Notes under the pieces: model-generated | What the model was told of the DNA's origin: nothing | What the model saw: the letters and a program-made list of their open reading frames with translations, nothing else | The model's database searches: none | Program-made: the position numbers and the translations under genes | Shown here: piece after piece, positions 8,341 through 14,589 of the stretch | How positions within the stretch are numbered: the first letter of the stretch is position 1 | How the letters are laid out: every line of letters starts with the position of its first letter | NCBI GenBank assembly: GCA_946486375.1 | Contig: CAMLTW010000001.1 | Span: 1 to 64,000, forward strand | Direction: 5' to 3' | Length of the DNA stretch: 64,000 bases | Source of the DNA: an uncultured Rikenellaceae bacterium | Lineage (GTDB): Bacteria > Bacteroidota > Bacteroidia > Bacteroidales > Rikenellaceae

Positions 8341-8955
8341 ATGGCAAAAGTTGGTTATATATTTAAGGCAAATTCGTATGATGAATATGATGCGGACAAG
8401 GAATGGATGTGCCAGTACGGTTGTGTACAAGTGATAGAGGAATCAGTCCAGCACGAGACGCTCAGACCTCGCTGGAAACAGCTCATGACAAATCTTGAGA
8501 GAGGGGACGAACTGGTTGTCTCGAAATTCAGTAACGCCGTGCGCGGTTTGAGGGAGTTGGCCGCATTGATAGAGTTATGCCGGATCAAAGTGGTCCGCAT
8601 TATTTCCATCCATGACAAGATTGACTCCCGTGGTGAATTGTTTCCGGACACGACGGCGGCGGAGGTGCTGACCATGTTCGGATCTCTTCCGGAAGAAGTG
8701 GCTGTATTACGCAAGTCATCTGACCGGGTGATACGCCTGCAACAGAGTATCAGTGTACCGGTGAAGACGAGCAAAATGTTGAGCAAGACCGAGCGGGATA
8801 AAATAGCTGTGGACATGTACAACAACGGGTATTCAGTCAATGAAATCATGGCGCATTGCAATGTCAAGAGCAAAAGTACTGTGTACCAAATTTTAGGCAA
8901 GTACAATGTGGCACTCAGCAGGAAACCTGGCCGCGTACCTGGAAATCGGAAATAG
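8341..8955 (+). CDS. Resolvase-fold protein with degenerate active site plus HTH, 204 aa
   Basis: The fold is that of small serine recombinases: GYIF...YGCVQVIEESVQHETLRPRWKQLMTNLERGDELVVSKFSNAVRG...IISIHDKIDS, then a C-terminal helix-turn-helix (DKIAVDMYNNGYSVNEIMAHCNVKSKSTVYQIL) like that of Hin/Gin relatives. The catalytic signature is not intact: the usual Y-x-R-V-S block reads YIFKANS and the usual LDRLGR block reads FSNAVRG, so the nucleophile region and the DR pair are changed. Close relatives occur on many Bacteroidales elements. It could act as a site-specific DNA-binding regulator rather than a recombinase. Start at 8341 fits the promoter spacing; the frame extends upstream without a better start. 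Confidence 0.65.
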   Translation: MAKVGYIFKANSYDEYDADKEWMCQYGCVQVIEESVQHETLRPRWKQLMTNLERGDELVVSKFSNAVRGLRELAALIELCRIKVVRIISIHDKIDSRGELFPDTTAAEVLTMFGSLPEEVAVLRKSSDRVIRLQQSISVPVKTSKMLSKTERDKIAVDMYNNGYSVNEIMAHCNVKSKSTVYQILGKYNVALSRKPGRVPGNRK

Positions 8956-9069
8956 GAAGTCAAGGCAACCGATACCATATTAGTGACGGATTTGCCTGTC
9001 AGTTTAAGTATATTTAGGGAAGCCTCTGACCCTTATTGGAAATTTGTAACGCTAAATATAAAAAAGGAT

Positions 9070-9174
9070 ATGGGAGAAATTATAGTCGTAGTATTGGTAC
9101 TTTATGTCTTTTGCAAAATCGTGAAGGGCATATTCGGCGGATTCAGCAAAAGCAGCTTCCGTCATGATAAATAA
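9070..9174 (+). CDS. Small single-span membrane peptide, 34 aa
   Basis: The chosen ATG at 9070 follows AAAAAGGAT and gives MGEIIVVVLVLYVFCKIVKG, one membrane segment, then a short basic tail. An earlier in-frame start (8983) would add 29 non-hydrophobic residues and reaches back almost to the previous stop. No family recognised; short length makes the call uncertain. Confidence 0.35.
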   Translation: MGEIIVVVLVLYVFCKIVKGIFGGFSKSSFRHDK

Positions 9175-9275
9175 TCATTGCAGCCAACTGTTCACGCATG
9201 GGAACAGTAAAAAAGTATGAAAACTGGATATGGTCCTAAAAATAATGGACTATTTCGTGATGGATAAATTATGTT

Positions 9276-9782
9276 ATGGATAAATTTATACTACTTCTTT
9301 TTCCCATCATTTTCATGATACATGAATTTGAAGAAATAATCATGATTGAGAAATGGATGAATAAGAACCGTTCCGATTTTGATAGGCGATTTCCAAGGAT
9401 AGCACAACGTATGAATAAATTTATGGATATTGACACACGGAATTTTTCTATCATTGTTGCAGAAGAGTTTTTTATTGTGTCGATACTGACCATAACAAGT
9501 GTGTTGACCAATAATATTATTTATTGGTACTGTATTTTGACTGCATTTAGCATTCATCTTATCATACATTTTCTTCAATTTGTAATTTGGAAAAAATACA
9601 TACCGGCAATTATAACGACCATTCTGTGTATCCCTTATTGCATATTTGCAATTGAAAAAGCCAGTTATATTTTAACATTTAAGGAATTATTCATCTATGC
9701 TGTTGTAGGCATTATAATCGGTGCTGTAAATCTTTTGGTTATGCATAGATTTGCATTCAATTGGTATAAAAAAGGACAATAA
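9276..9782 (+). CDS. HXXEE domain membrane protein, 168 aa
   Basis: The motif HEFEE (residues 16-20) inside a hydrophobic N-terminal helix defines the HXXEE family of integral membrane proteins, of unknown biochemical function. Four to five membrane spans follow (about 59-80, 84-105, 110-128, 135-158). Codon and base composition are very AT-rich even for this element, suggesting a separate acquisition. It is on the plus strand, convergent with the minus-strand gene at 9894, and a perfect hairpin lies between them. Confidence 0.75.
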   Translation: MDKFILLLFPIIFMIHEFEEIIMIEKWMNKNRSDFDRRFPRIAQRMNKFMDIDTRNFSIIVAEEFFIVSILTITSVLTNNIIYWYCILTAFSIHLIIHFLQFVIWKKYIPAIITTILCIPYCIFAIEKASYILTFKELFIYAVVGIIIGAVNLLVMHRFAFNWYKKGQ

Positions 9783-9840
9783 TCAAGCAAGTAAATAATT
9801 ATTCTGAGGTGTCATAATGCTAAAATGGGGGCAAATAGAA

Positions 9841-9864
9841 TGAGAGCAAAGTAATTTGCTCTCA
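9841..9864. terminator. Perfect 10-bp hairpin between convergent genes
   Basis: TGAGAGCAAA (9841-9850) pairs perfectly with TTTGCTCTCA (9855-9864) around GTAA. No clear U-tract on either side, so termination is likely from position only. Confidence 0.45.
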
Positions 9865-9893
9865 AATGATAACAATAAGTAAAATATCGCAAA

Positions 9894-10190
9894 TTACTCA
9901 ACCATCACCATCATTTCCTTTTTGTATTCCAAAATCTTGTCCATTGTCAGCCACTGCGGCTTTTCTCCTTCCTTGAAGCTGTCGTGCAACTTTATCATTA
10001 AATCGATTTGCCGTTCTTCATCACCTGCCCACAGGCGTTTGGGGTCTCTGCCTCCGTAATCCAAATAATACTCACAATCTGACTGCATCCTGGCTAACAG
10101 CATATATCTGAACCGTGCGTCTCGTTGCAATATATCATCAGCCGTTGTCCTTCCTGCTGTGCTTGGCTTGTTATTCGTGTTCATACTCAA
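9894..10190 (-). CDS. LPD11-like small protein, 98 aa
   Basis: The segment RYMLLARMQSDCEYYLDYGGRDPKRLWAGDEERQIDLMIKLHDSF...GEKPQWLT.DKILEYKKEM matches the pattern I know as LPD11 (large polyvalent protein associated domain 11), here as a stand-alone short protein. Such proteins are abundant on Bacteroidales conjugative elements. The function is unknown. It is the second gene behind the first long hairpin (10583-10745), 22 bases after the gene at 10213-10527. Starts at residue 1 or 3 are equally possible. Confidence 0.65.
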   Translation of the reverse strand: MSMNTNNKPSTAGRTTADDILQRDARFRYMLLARMQSDCEYYLDYGGRDPKRLWAGDEERQIDLMIKLHDSFKEGEKPQWLTMDKILEYKKEMMVMVE

Positions 10191-10212
10191 TTTACATTAA
10201 CTTGTTATACAA

Positions 10213-10527
10213 TCAGTCCGTTACGTCATAATAATAGCTTAACTCTTCGTCCTTCAGATTCTCAACCGCATACTGGTCTGCCTGTCTCCAGAGTGCATCA
10301 TACAACGCCGCCACATTCGGTTTCGTTTTATAGTGCTGCCATATCTTGTGATTCAATACCAACACCAATTCCGTAAGGTACTTGCAGTTGCCTTTCCACT
10401 CTTCAAAGGCCCGGTTGAAAGTGTCCTGAATAGCCGATAACCCGAAAATGTCGGCCGCTGAAAAATCTTCCCAAAAAGTAGTCTGTACGTTATACCCGTT
10501 CTCTGCCATAAATGCTCTGAATGTCAT
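10213..10527 (-). CDS. Unknown conserved element protein, 104 aa
   Basis: Begins MTFRAFMAENGYNVQTTFWEDFSAADIFGLSAIQDTFNRAF; the whole protein is helical and soluble, with many aromatics. I recognise it as a type of small hypothetical common on Bacteroidales conjugative elements but know no function. It is the first gene downstream of hairpin 10583-10745 and leads into the LPD11-like gene. Confidence 0.6.
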   Translation of the reverse strand: MTFRAFMAENGYNVQTTFWEDFSAADIFGLSAIQDTFNRAFEEWKGNCKYLTELVLVLNHKIWQHYKTKPNVAALYDALWRQADQYAVENLKDEELSYYYDVTD

Positions 10528-10582
10528 ATCATTAAAATTTTTAGTTGTTTTTTATTTCCCTCTGATACATCCTGTATCGGAA

Positions 10583-10745
10583 GGTTGATTATTTTTCTGC
10601 CCACAAGATTGGCGGTCTGTCAGGCAAGGAGGATGCGAAAAATACTCTTTCCGACATGTCGGAAAGGAAGATTTTTCAGCAGCAAGCATAAGCGTTCCTT
10701 GACAGGACAAACAACCGGCAATCAAACTTTGCAGAATAAATAACC
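10583..10745. repeat. Long imperfect inverted repeat 1 (shared AAATACT/GRAGATTT motif)
   Basis: The centre is a perfect 20-base palindrome (10647-10666), closed by AAATACT (10640-10646) and GAAGATTT (10667-10674). Outer arms continue imperfectly: GATTGGCGGT (10607-10616) against ACCGGCAATC, CTGTCA and AAGGA against TCCTTGACAG, and an outermost arm at 10583-10600 against 10731-10745. It sits 55 bases upstream of the minus-strand gene starting at 10527. Confidence 0.8.
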
Positions 10746-10845
10746 GGGCTTTCGAAATAGGCGTGTAGGGAATTTCAGGCATTGCAATAAAAGGGGAAAA
10801 CGTGAAATACAAAAGGCTATATTACGGAAGGCTTCGAGCAAAACA

Positions 10846-10867
10846 AAAGCGGCCCGAAAGCCGCTTT
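10846..10867 (-). terminator. Terminator of ssb
   Basis: AAAGCGG (10846-10852) pairs with CCGCTTT (10861-10867); on the minus strand it is followed by TTTTGTTTT, 16 bases past the ssb stop. Confidence 0.75.
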
Positions 10868-10883
10868 GTCAGGAAAACAGGGA

Positions 10884-11267
10884 TTACTTCTTGCCCTTTT
10901 TCGCTTCTTTTGCCGGTTTCGAAGGAACTTCTTCCTCCTTCTCGACAGCCGGATAGAATTTGACTGCAACCGTCACGATGCGGTTGTGCTGCACTCCATC
11001 TTTGTCAGTCCATTCTTCAGGCTTGAAGTAGCCTTCCACGGTCAGCAGCGTACCTTTGGTAAGCTGGTCAAACGACCCGGAATTTTCATTCTTGCGCCAC
11101 GCTTCAATGTTCATGAAAGCGGATATGCGCTTGGTTTCTTCGCCGATCTTCTCCTGGCGGGCAACAGCCAGAGGGAAACGTGCAACACTTGTGTTGGTGA
11201 ATTGATAAACCTCGGCGTCTTTTGCGACATAACCGGTTACTGCGAAATTGTTCTCGTACTTTTTCAT
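10884..11267 (-). CDS. ssb: Single-stranded DNA-binding protein, 127 aa
   Basis: An OB-fold SSB of the short type carried by Bacteroidales elements: NNFAVTGYVAKDAEVYQF, then VARFPLAVARQ, AFMNIEAWRK and LLTVEGYFKPEEWTDKDGVQHNRIVTVAVKFYP. The tail is Glu/Lys-rich and basic (PSKPAKEAKKGKK) and lacks the acidic DDDIPF-like tip used by host SSB to recruit partners. It coats incoming single-stranded DNA after transfer. The gene has a long leader with a GGTGCA/TGCACC hairpin (11319-11339) and lies behind hairpin 11349-11411. It ends at its own terminator. Confidence 0.9.
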   Translation of the reverse strand: MKKYENNFAVTGYVAKDAEVYQFTNTSVARFPLAVARQEKIGEETKRISAFMNIEAWRKNENSGSFDQLTKGTLLTVEGYFKPEEWTDKDGVQHNRIVTVAVKFYPAVEKEEEVPSKPAKEAKKGKK

Positions 11268-11318
11268 TTCGATTGCTTTTTGAAGTTAATAAATCAGTTT
11301 TACGGTGCATAAAAAGTA

Positions 11319-11339
11319 GGTGCAGTAAAGGGATGCACC
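11319..11339 (-). promoter_or_regulatory. Leader hairpin of ssb
   Basis: GGTGCA (11319-11324) pairs with TGCACC (11334-11339) in the ssb 5' leader; another GGTGCA at 11304-11309 could compete for the same partner. Confidence 0.35.
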
Positions 11340-11348
11340 AAGGATAAC

Positions 11349-11411
11349 GTATAAATACTCTTTATTTTGGGGTTCTCCCAAACCGGAGGCTTGATAAAGG
11401 AAGATTTGTAC
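11349..11411. repeat. Long imperfect inverted repeat 3 upstream of ssb
   Basis: Outer GTAT/GTAC arms, then AAATACT (11353-11359) and GAAGATTT (11400-11407) flank CTTTAT (11360-11365)/ATAAAG (11394-11399), with an inner stem TTTGGG (11366-11371)/CCCAAA (11377-11382). The flanking pair is the same as in the repeat at 10583-10745, while the inner stem differs. It is 82 bases upstream of the ssb start. Confidence 0.75.
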
Positions 11412-12055
11412 TGTTACGCCATTGGTCAAGACCATGGGTCGCGCCCGGCTGCATACTAACTTTGCAACGAAAAACGATATGGCGACTTCAATAGAAAGCA
11501 GTCACGAAAAAGAAGAGGAAAAACAATTGGCAACTGGTTAAAGGAATAATAAAGACGGACGGTGCTGTCAATGGGCACGAATTGGTTTCAACTCTCGGCT
11601 GGCATAGGAAGAAGAGCTTCTGGCGGGAAACAGCACCATGTCTCATGATTTGAAGCGGCAAGGATGATATGCCGTACTGGCAGTAAGCGTATAAGCTGCG
11701 GCGTGGGAAAGGCCGTAAGACGAAGAATTGGCAAAGGGGTGCTGGCGTATCGGTGTTGCAGCCTTTATCCGGCAAGAGAAATGAGGGAAAAGAAGGCAAA
11801 ATGAAAAAAGGGCTGAAGCCCGATTGGGAGACAAAGCGGAACGGGCGCGTTATGCGAGTTTCAGCTTCTATTTTATAAAGGGATATGGCGCAGCCAAAAG
11901 AGAATATAAATGGATAATCCGGCAAAAATCATTGTCCGGCCAATGGCCATCTGCGTCTCAATGAAGTTTTGGATATAAAAGGTTATTGCGGTAAATGAAG
12001 TTACGGGCTGAAACTGAATATTCAACTCCAGTCCGTATAGTACAGAGGCTCCATG
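11412..12055. other. Gene-poor, purine-rich intergenic region
   Basis: No convincing gene. A plus-strand -7 element TAACTTTG (11457-11464) leads to a 20-codon frame at 11479-11541. Inverted repeats GGTGCTGT (about 11563) / ACAGCACC (about 11629) and GGGCTGAAGCCC (about 11815) suggest structured RNA or DNA. A 31-base motif at 11874-11904 recurs at 13691. The minus-strand 145-codon frame at 11488-11925 is Phe/Ser/Pro-rich low-quality sequence and is not called. Confidence 0.4.
11874..11904 (+). repeat. 31-base repeat, copy A
   Basis: Matches the copy at 13691-13721 at about 26 of 31 positions (TATAAAGG.ATAT...GCAGC.AAAAGAGAA). Confidence 0.6.
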
Positions 12056-12313
12056 TCAGAATTGGATCATCATGATGCGGTGTGGAAAGATTTTGTTTTT
12101 GTCGCTCGGTTTTCGTTGGCATATCCAAAGATGGTGTGCCCCATAGCCGAACGTGAAATACTCGTCAAGCCGGATCTCTTTCTTTAGACTCTCCATGCTT
12201 GTGCGAAGTTCGTTTTCGTCTTTTGAAAAAAGAAGCGTGTTAATAATTCTGAAATATAGATTTGTCACTTCGCTGCAGTAAGGGCAAAAAGGGTGTTCAA
12301 TCGTTACGTTCAT
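12056..12313 (-). CDS. Unknown small protein with CxxC, 85 aa
   Basis: Begins MNVTIEHPFCPYCSEVTNLYF: an HPFCPYC segment that could bind zinc, but no second cysteine pair follows (only one later Cys, in LWICQRK). No family recognised. The start overlaps the end of the upstream gene (12297-12599) by 17 bases, so the two are translationally linked. Last gene of the five-gene minus-strand unit behind hairpin 13514-13616. Confidence 0.5.
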   Translation of the reverse strand: MNVTIEHPFCPYCSEVTNLYFRIINTLLFSKDENELRTSMESLKKEIRLDEYFTFGYGAHHLWICQRKPSDKNKIFPHRIMMIQF

Positions 12314-12599
12314 AATTGTCTTCGTTTAGTGCATTAGTCATGATAGATTCTCCTTCCTGGTTGAAAATCTCAATAGTCGAGTAACCATCGTTTTCTTCGG
12401 GAAACAAAAGCTCGGAAGTATCACGCAAAGCCTCACTTCTTCCATGAGAAAGACGGCTGTCAATGATATTCGAAACATCTTTGCAACGCCAGGACCGGAC
12501 GATTGCCTCTGCTTCCTCATAACTGTTGGCTTCCACAGTGAAATAGTCTCTTTCCCAACTTGTGACTTTACAGTCTTGATAAAATTCAAATTTTCCCAT
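12297..12599 (-). CDS. Unknown protein, 100 aa
   Basis: N-terminus MGKFEFYQDCKVTSWERDYFTVEANSYEEAEAIVRSW resembles small domains that sense or bind with a beta-beta-alpha layout (a strand pair then the EAEAIV helix). The remainder is acidic and Ser/Asn-rich. No family recognised with confidence. It overlaps the next gene by 17 bases and follows the previous one by 12 bases. Confidence 0.5.
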   Translation of the reverse strand: MGKFEFYQDCKVTSWERDYFTVEANSYEEAEAIVRSWRCKDVSNIIDSRLSHGRSEALRDTSELLFPEENDGYSTIEIFNQEGESIMTNALNEDNYERND

Positions 12600-12611
12600 A
12601 AGCCATGTCTT

Positions 12612-12944
12612 CTAACGTACTACTTCAACTATATCCTCAATCCTGCCATACAGTATTGAGCGTAATGCGGTTTTGTCTATGGCATAATATTCTTGGATAT
12701 GCCCGTATTGTTTGACGAAATACCGCTTGAGAACATCGGAAAAATCAAAATGATAACCGCTCAAGGCAATCCCCCGTTTGAAATAGGTGCTTTCGCTCAC
12801 GTTGCGAGTAATCCAATTCTTGTCTTCTCTATTGAGTTTGCCGCCATTATTCAGATGTTCCCGCAACTTATACACTCGGCTGCCTTGTAATGTTGCCAGC
12901 TCCGGAACATCCCATTGAACGAATTTTGTTGCTATCTGTGCCAT
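12612..12944 (-). CDS. Unknown conserved element protein, 110 aa
   Basis: The sequence MAQIATKFVQWDVPELATLQGSRVYKLREHLNNGGKLNREDKNWITRNVSES... reads as a compact soluble alpha/beta protein. I recall similar hypotheticals on Bacteroidales conjugative transposons, without a known function. It has a central aromatic-rich part (YFKRGIALSGYHFDFSDVLKRYFVKQYGHIQEYYAID). It sits in the middle of the five-gene unit; five bases separate it from the upstream gene. Confidence 0.55.
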   Translation of the reverse strand: MAQIATKFVQWDVPELATLQGSRVYKLREHLNNGGKLNREDKNWITRNVSESTYFKRGIALSGYHFDFSDVLKRYFVKQYGHIQEYYAIDKTALRSILYGRIEDIVEVVR

Positions 12945-12949
12945 ATTGC

Positions 12950-13132
12950 TTAATCATGAATAATAATTTCATCTCGGAATACTGAAATCTCTTTGCCGCT
13001 TTCAAGGCGGACAACTATGGTAGTGCCATAGTCGTCCACAATTACACCTTCCGTGTAGCCTTTATAAGCCGTGGATAAAGTACAGGATAAACCTATAATA
13101 TCGCTTTCGTTATCAAATGTTCTGTTGCTCAT
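12950..13132 (-). CDS. Unknown small protein, 60 aa
   Basis: The ATG at 13132 gives MSNRTFDNESDIIGLSCTLS; a GTG at 13156 would overlap the upstream stop region and adds eight residues. The C-terminal half (GYTEGVIVDDYGTTIVVRLESGKEISVFRDEIIIHD) looks like a small all-beta SH3-like or KOW-like barrel. Function unknown. Five bases separate it from the gene on either side. Confidence 0.5.
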   Translation of the reverse strand: MSNRTFDNESDIIGLSCTLSTAYKGYTEGVIVDDYGTTIVVRLESGKEISVFRDEIIIHD

Positions 13133-13137
13133 CACTA

Positions 13138-13431
13138 TTATATTTTTATTTCCCACTTGCCTTGAGAGAAGATTCTAAAACTCACATATTCATTTTCAAA
13201 TTCATAAGTTAGAATTTTAATATAGACTTTATCTTTTGCTTCCAGTGAGGCAACCAATTGGTCCATTTCTTTTTCTGGATATTCCCACCGGGAAGGAAAT
13301 TCTGCATCAACAGAATTGCCATACTTGTTTGCATAACAACTGAAATTGTCATCCAAGAAAGCCTCTATCTTATTGAGGTCATTTTGGTTTTCCGTACTTG
13401 CGTAGAAAATGTTTGTCGCATAATTTGCCAT
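13138..13431 (-). CDS. Unknown protein, possibly ferredoxin-fold (Api92-like), 97 aa
   Basis: Starts MANYATNIFYASTENQNDLNKIEAFLDDNF and continues with a WEYP...MDQLVASLEAKDKVYIKILTYEFENEYVSFRIF pattern. The layout (strand, helix, strands, short N-terminal MxNxxxN) recalls reduced Api92/DUF1281-like proteins such as the one at 338-919, but identity is low and this is a guess. It is the first gene behind the long hairpin at 13514-13616, 82 bases downstream of its edge. Confidence 0.5.
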   Translation of the reverse strand: MANYATNIFYASTENQNDLNKIEAFLDDNFSCYANKYGNSVDAEFPSRWEYPEKEMDQLVASLEAKDKVYIKILTYEFENEYVSFRIFSQGKWEIKI

Positions 13432-13513
13432 ATAATTCTATTTTAAGTTTTCTTTTTTTCCCTCATGTAGCATTTACTACTTCAGGCTTGATTAATTATG
13501 TCGCTTCATAAGG

Positions 13514-13616
13514 TGTCATGGCTCTTTATGCAAGGTTTCACGACCAAATACTACCGCTAAGGTGGAGATTTTGTTGTGAACCTCAAGGATACCTTGCATA
13601 CAAGAAAGACATGACA
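13514..13616. repeat. Long imperfect inverted repeat 2 upstream of the five-gene unit
   Basis: Nested arms: TGTCATG (13514-13520)/CATGACA (13610-13616), TATGCAAGG (13527-13535)/CCTTGCATA (13592-13600), GGTTTCAC/GTGAACC, then AAATACT (13546-13552) and GGAGATTT (13564-13571) around ACC-GCTAA-GGT. The flanking pair is shared with the repeats at 10583-10745 and 11349-11411. Confidence 0.8.
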
Positions 13617-13690
13617 AATACCTTTGCGGCACAATTCATCAAATAGCCCGAAGTCGAATGCTTATAGGGACAAATATTTACTCGTAAACT

Positions 13691-13721
13691 TATAAAGGAA
13701 TATATTGCAGCGAAAAGAGAA
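13691..13721 (+). repeat. 31-base repeat, copy B
   Basis: TATAAAGGAATAT followed by ATTGCAGCGAAAAGAGAA; direct copy of 11874-11904 and, in its 15-base GCAGCGAAAAGAGAA half, an exact inverted match to 13917-13931. Confidence 0.65.
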
Positions 13722-13850
13722 AGGACGGAGTCAAAGGGAGTCCACTTTCTGCTGTCTAAAAAGGGAGTGGCAGAGTGAGCAAAAACAGTTTAGTTTAGTC
13801 CATTAGCCTATATATATGCTAAACTAAAGTAAACTAAAAATAGACAAATA

Positions 13851-13882
13851 TTTGATTGCTTGGATGATTATTTTTAACTTTG
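13851..13882 (+). promoter_or_regulatory. Strong orphan promoter
   Basis: TTTG (13851-13854), 20 bases, then TAACTTTG (13875-13882): an ideal Bacteroidota promoter. The first ATG downstream (13946) opens only 12 codons (MKKHILNQDEKA), so the promoter has no full-length gene. Confidence 0.65.
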
Positions 13883-13916
13883 CACATATTGATATCGATC
13901 ATTGAAAACAATACTT

Positions 13917-13946
13917 TTCTCTTTTCGCTGCGAATTCCTGGATATA
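13917..13946 (-). repeat. 31-base repeat, copy C (inverted)
   Basis: TTCTCTTTTCGCTGC (13917-13931) is the exact reverse complement of the distal 15 bases of copy B; the rest matches partially. It lies just downstream of the orphan promoter. Confidence 0.6.
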
Positions 13947-14113
13947 TGAAAAAACATATATTGAATCAGGATGAGAAAGCATAGTAATAGCTTGGATTGG
14001 TGCTTTGATTGCAAGCAAGTGAAAGGAATGAAAAGTAATGCAAACAAAAAAACGAGGATTTACCTAAAAAACCATTTTTGTTCCTGATTTGTTTCTTGTT
14101 TCAGAAACAAAAT

Positions 14114-14308
14114 TTATAAACTACTCATTTGCAAATGGTTAAATAGTTGTATATTAAATTTACCAGATTTAGTAGGCCCTGTTACTGAAATAAGCTTATA
14201 ACGAGTATCTAAAAAGCCTTTTAATGAGATTTCCAAGCCAAGCTCAGAACGAGCAATATATGTAATGTCTGGCATCCCGCCTGCAACAAAAACATCCGAT
14301 GTTCTCAT
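14114..14308 (-). pseudogene. N-terminal fragment of a P-loop ATP-binding protein, 64 aa
   Basis: MRTSDVFVAGGMPDITYIARSELGLE... leads into a Walker A-like stretch SVTGPTKSGK, then at about base 14158 the sequence changes to FNIQLFNHLQMSSL and stops. Full-length relatives I recall continue through the P-loop as STAND/AAA-type ATPases. The conserved Lys of the P-loop is present but the following Thr/Ser and the whole ATPase domain are missing, so this is a broken gene. It lies between the element end and the tRNA gene and may mark a deletion or integration junction. Confidence 0.55.
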
Positions 14309-14481
14309 AATTTATATCCTTTTTACAAAAATATGTTTTGTTAATTAATGTTGCAACATATTTAAAGGATAATTGTAACCAAATCTTTTATTATGACTAA
14401 AGCAATTTATATGGGGAGTTTAAACAATAATTCACTTGATCATATAAGTTTATTAAGTTTTGTGGAGCAAGAAAATAAAAA

Positions 14482-14507
14482 AATGGCCTACACCTTTGTA
14501 GACCATT
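14482..14507 (-). terminator. Terminator of the tRNA-Arg gene
   Basis: AATGGCCTAC (14482-14491) pairs with GTAGACCATT (14498-14507) with one mismatch; the minus strand then runs TTTTTTATTTTC. Confidence 0.7.
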
Positions 14508-14515
14508 CTTACTTG

Positions 14516-14589
14516 TGACTCCGACAGGATTCAAACCTGTAACCTCTTGATCCGTAGTCAAGTGCTCTATTCAGTTAAGCTACGGAGCC
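14516..14589 (-). tRNA. tRNA-Arg (anticodon ACG)
   Basis: The 74-base cloverleaf reads (minus strand) with acceptor GGCTCCG pairing CGGAGTC (one G-U), D arm GCTTAACTGAATAGAGC, anticodon stem CTTGA/TCAAG with loop CTACGGA (anticodon ACG), and T arm with TTTGAATC. Discriminator base A; CCA is not encoded. The AT-rich mobile-element DNA lies on its 3' side, the usual orientation for tRNA-targeted integration. Confidence 0.93.

Larger units (their letters stand above)
13617..14113. other. Intergenic end region with repeats and an orphan promoter
   Basis: No gene above 12 codons on the strand served by the promoter. It holds 31-base repeat copies at 13691-13721 and, inverted, 13917-13946; an inverted repeat TTTAGTTTAG (13789-13798)/CTAAACTAAA (13819-13828) with extra ACTAAA units; a strong plus-strand promoter at 13851-13882; and TTTGTTTC (14088-14095)/GAAACAAA (14104-14111). 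Confidence 0.5.

Noticed and set aside
8099..8347. An 82-codon minus-strand frame in the gap before the recombinase-like gene
   Set aside because: Low-complexity AT-rich sequence covering the divergent promoter region.
10552..10812. An 86-codon minus-strand frame
   Set aside because: It runs through the long inverted repeat at 10583-10745, whose structure explains the sequence better.
11488..11925. A 145-codon minus-strand frame
   Set aside because: Phe/Ser/Pro-rich with no domain; it reflects the purine bias of the opposite strand.
9894..13616. A CRISPR array or integron attC array as explanation of the repeated hairpins
   Set aside because: No regular spacer length and no attC core (RYYYAAC/GTTRRRY); each hairpin is instead tied to a gene start.
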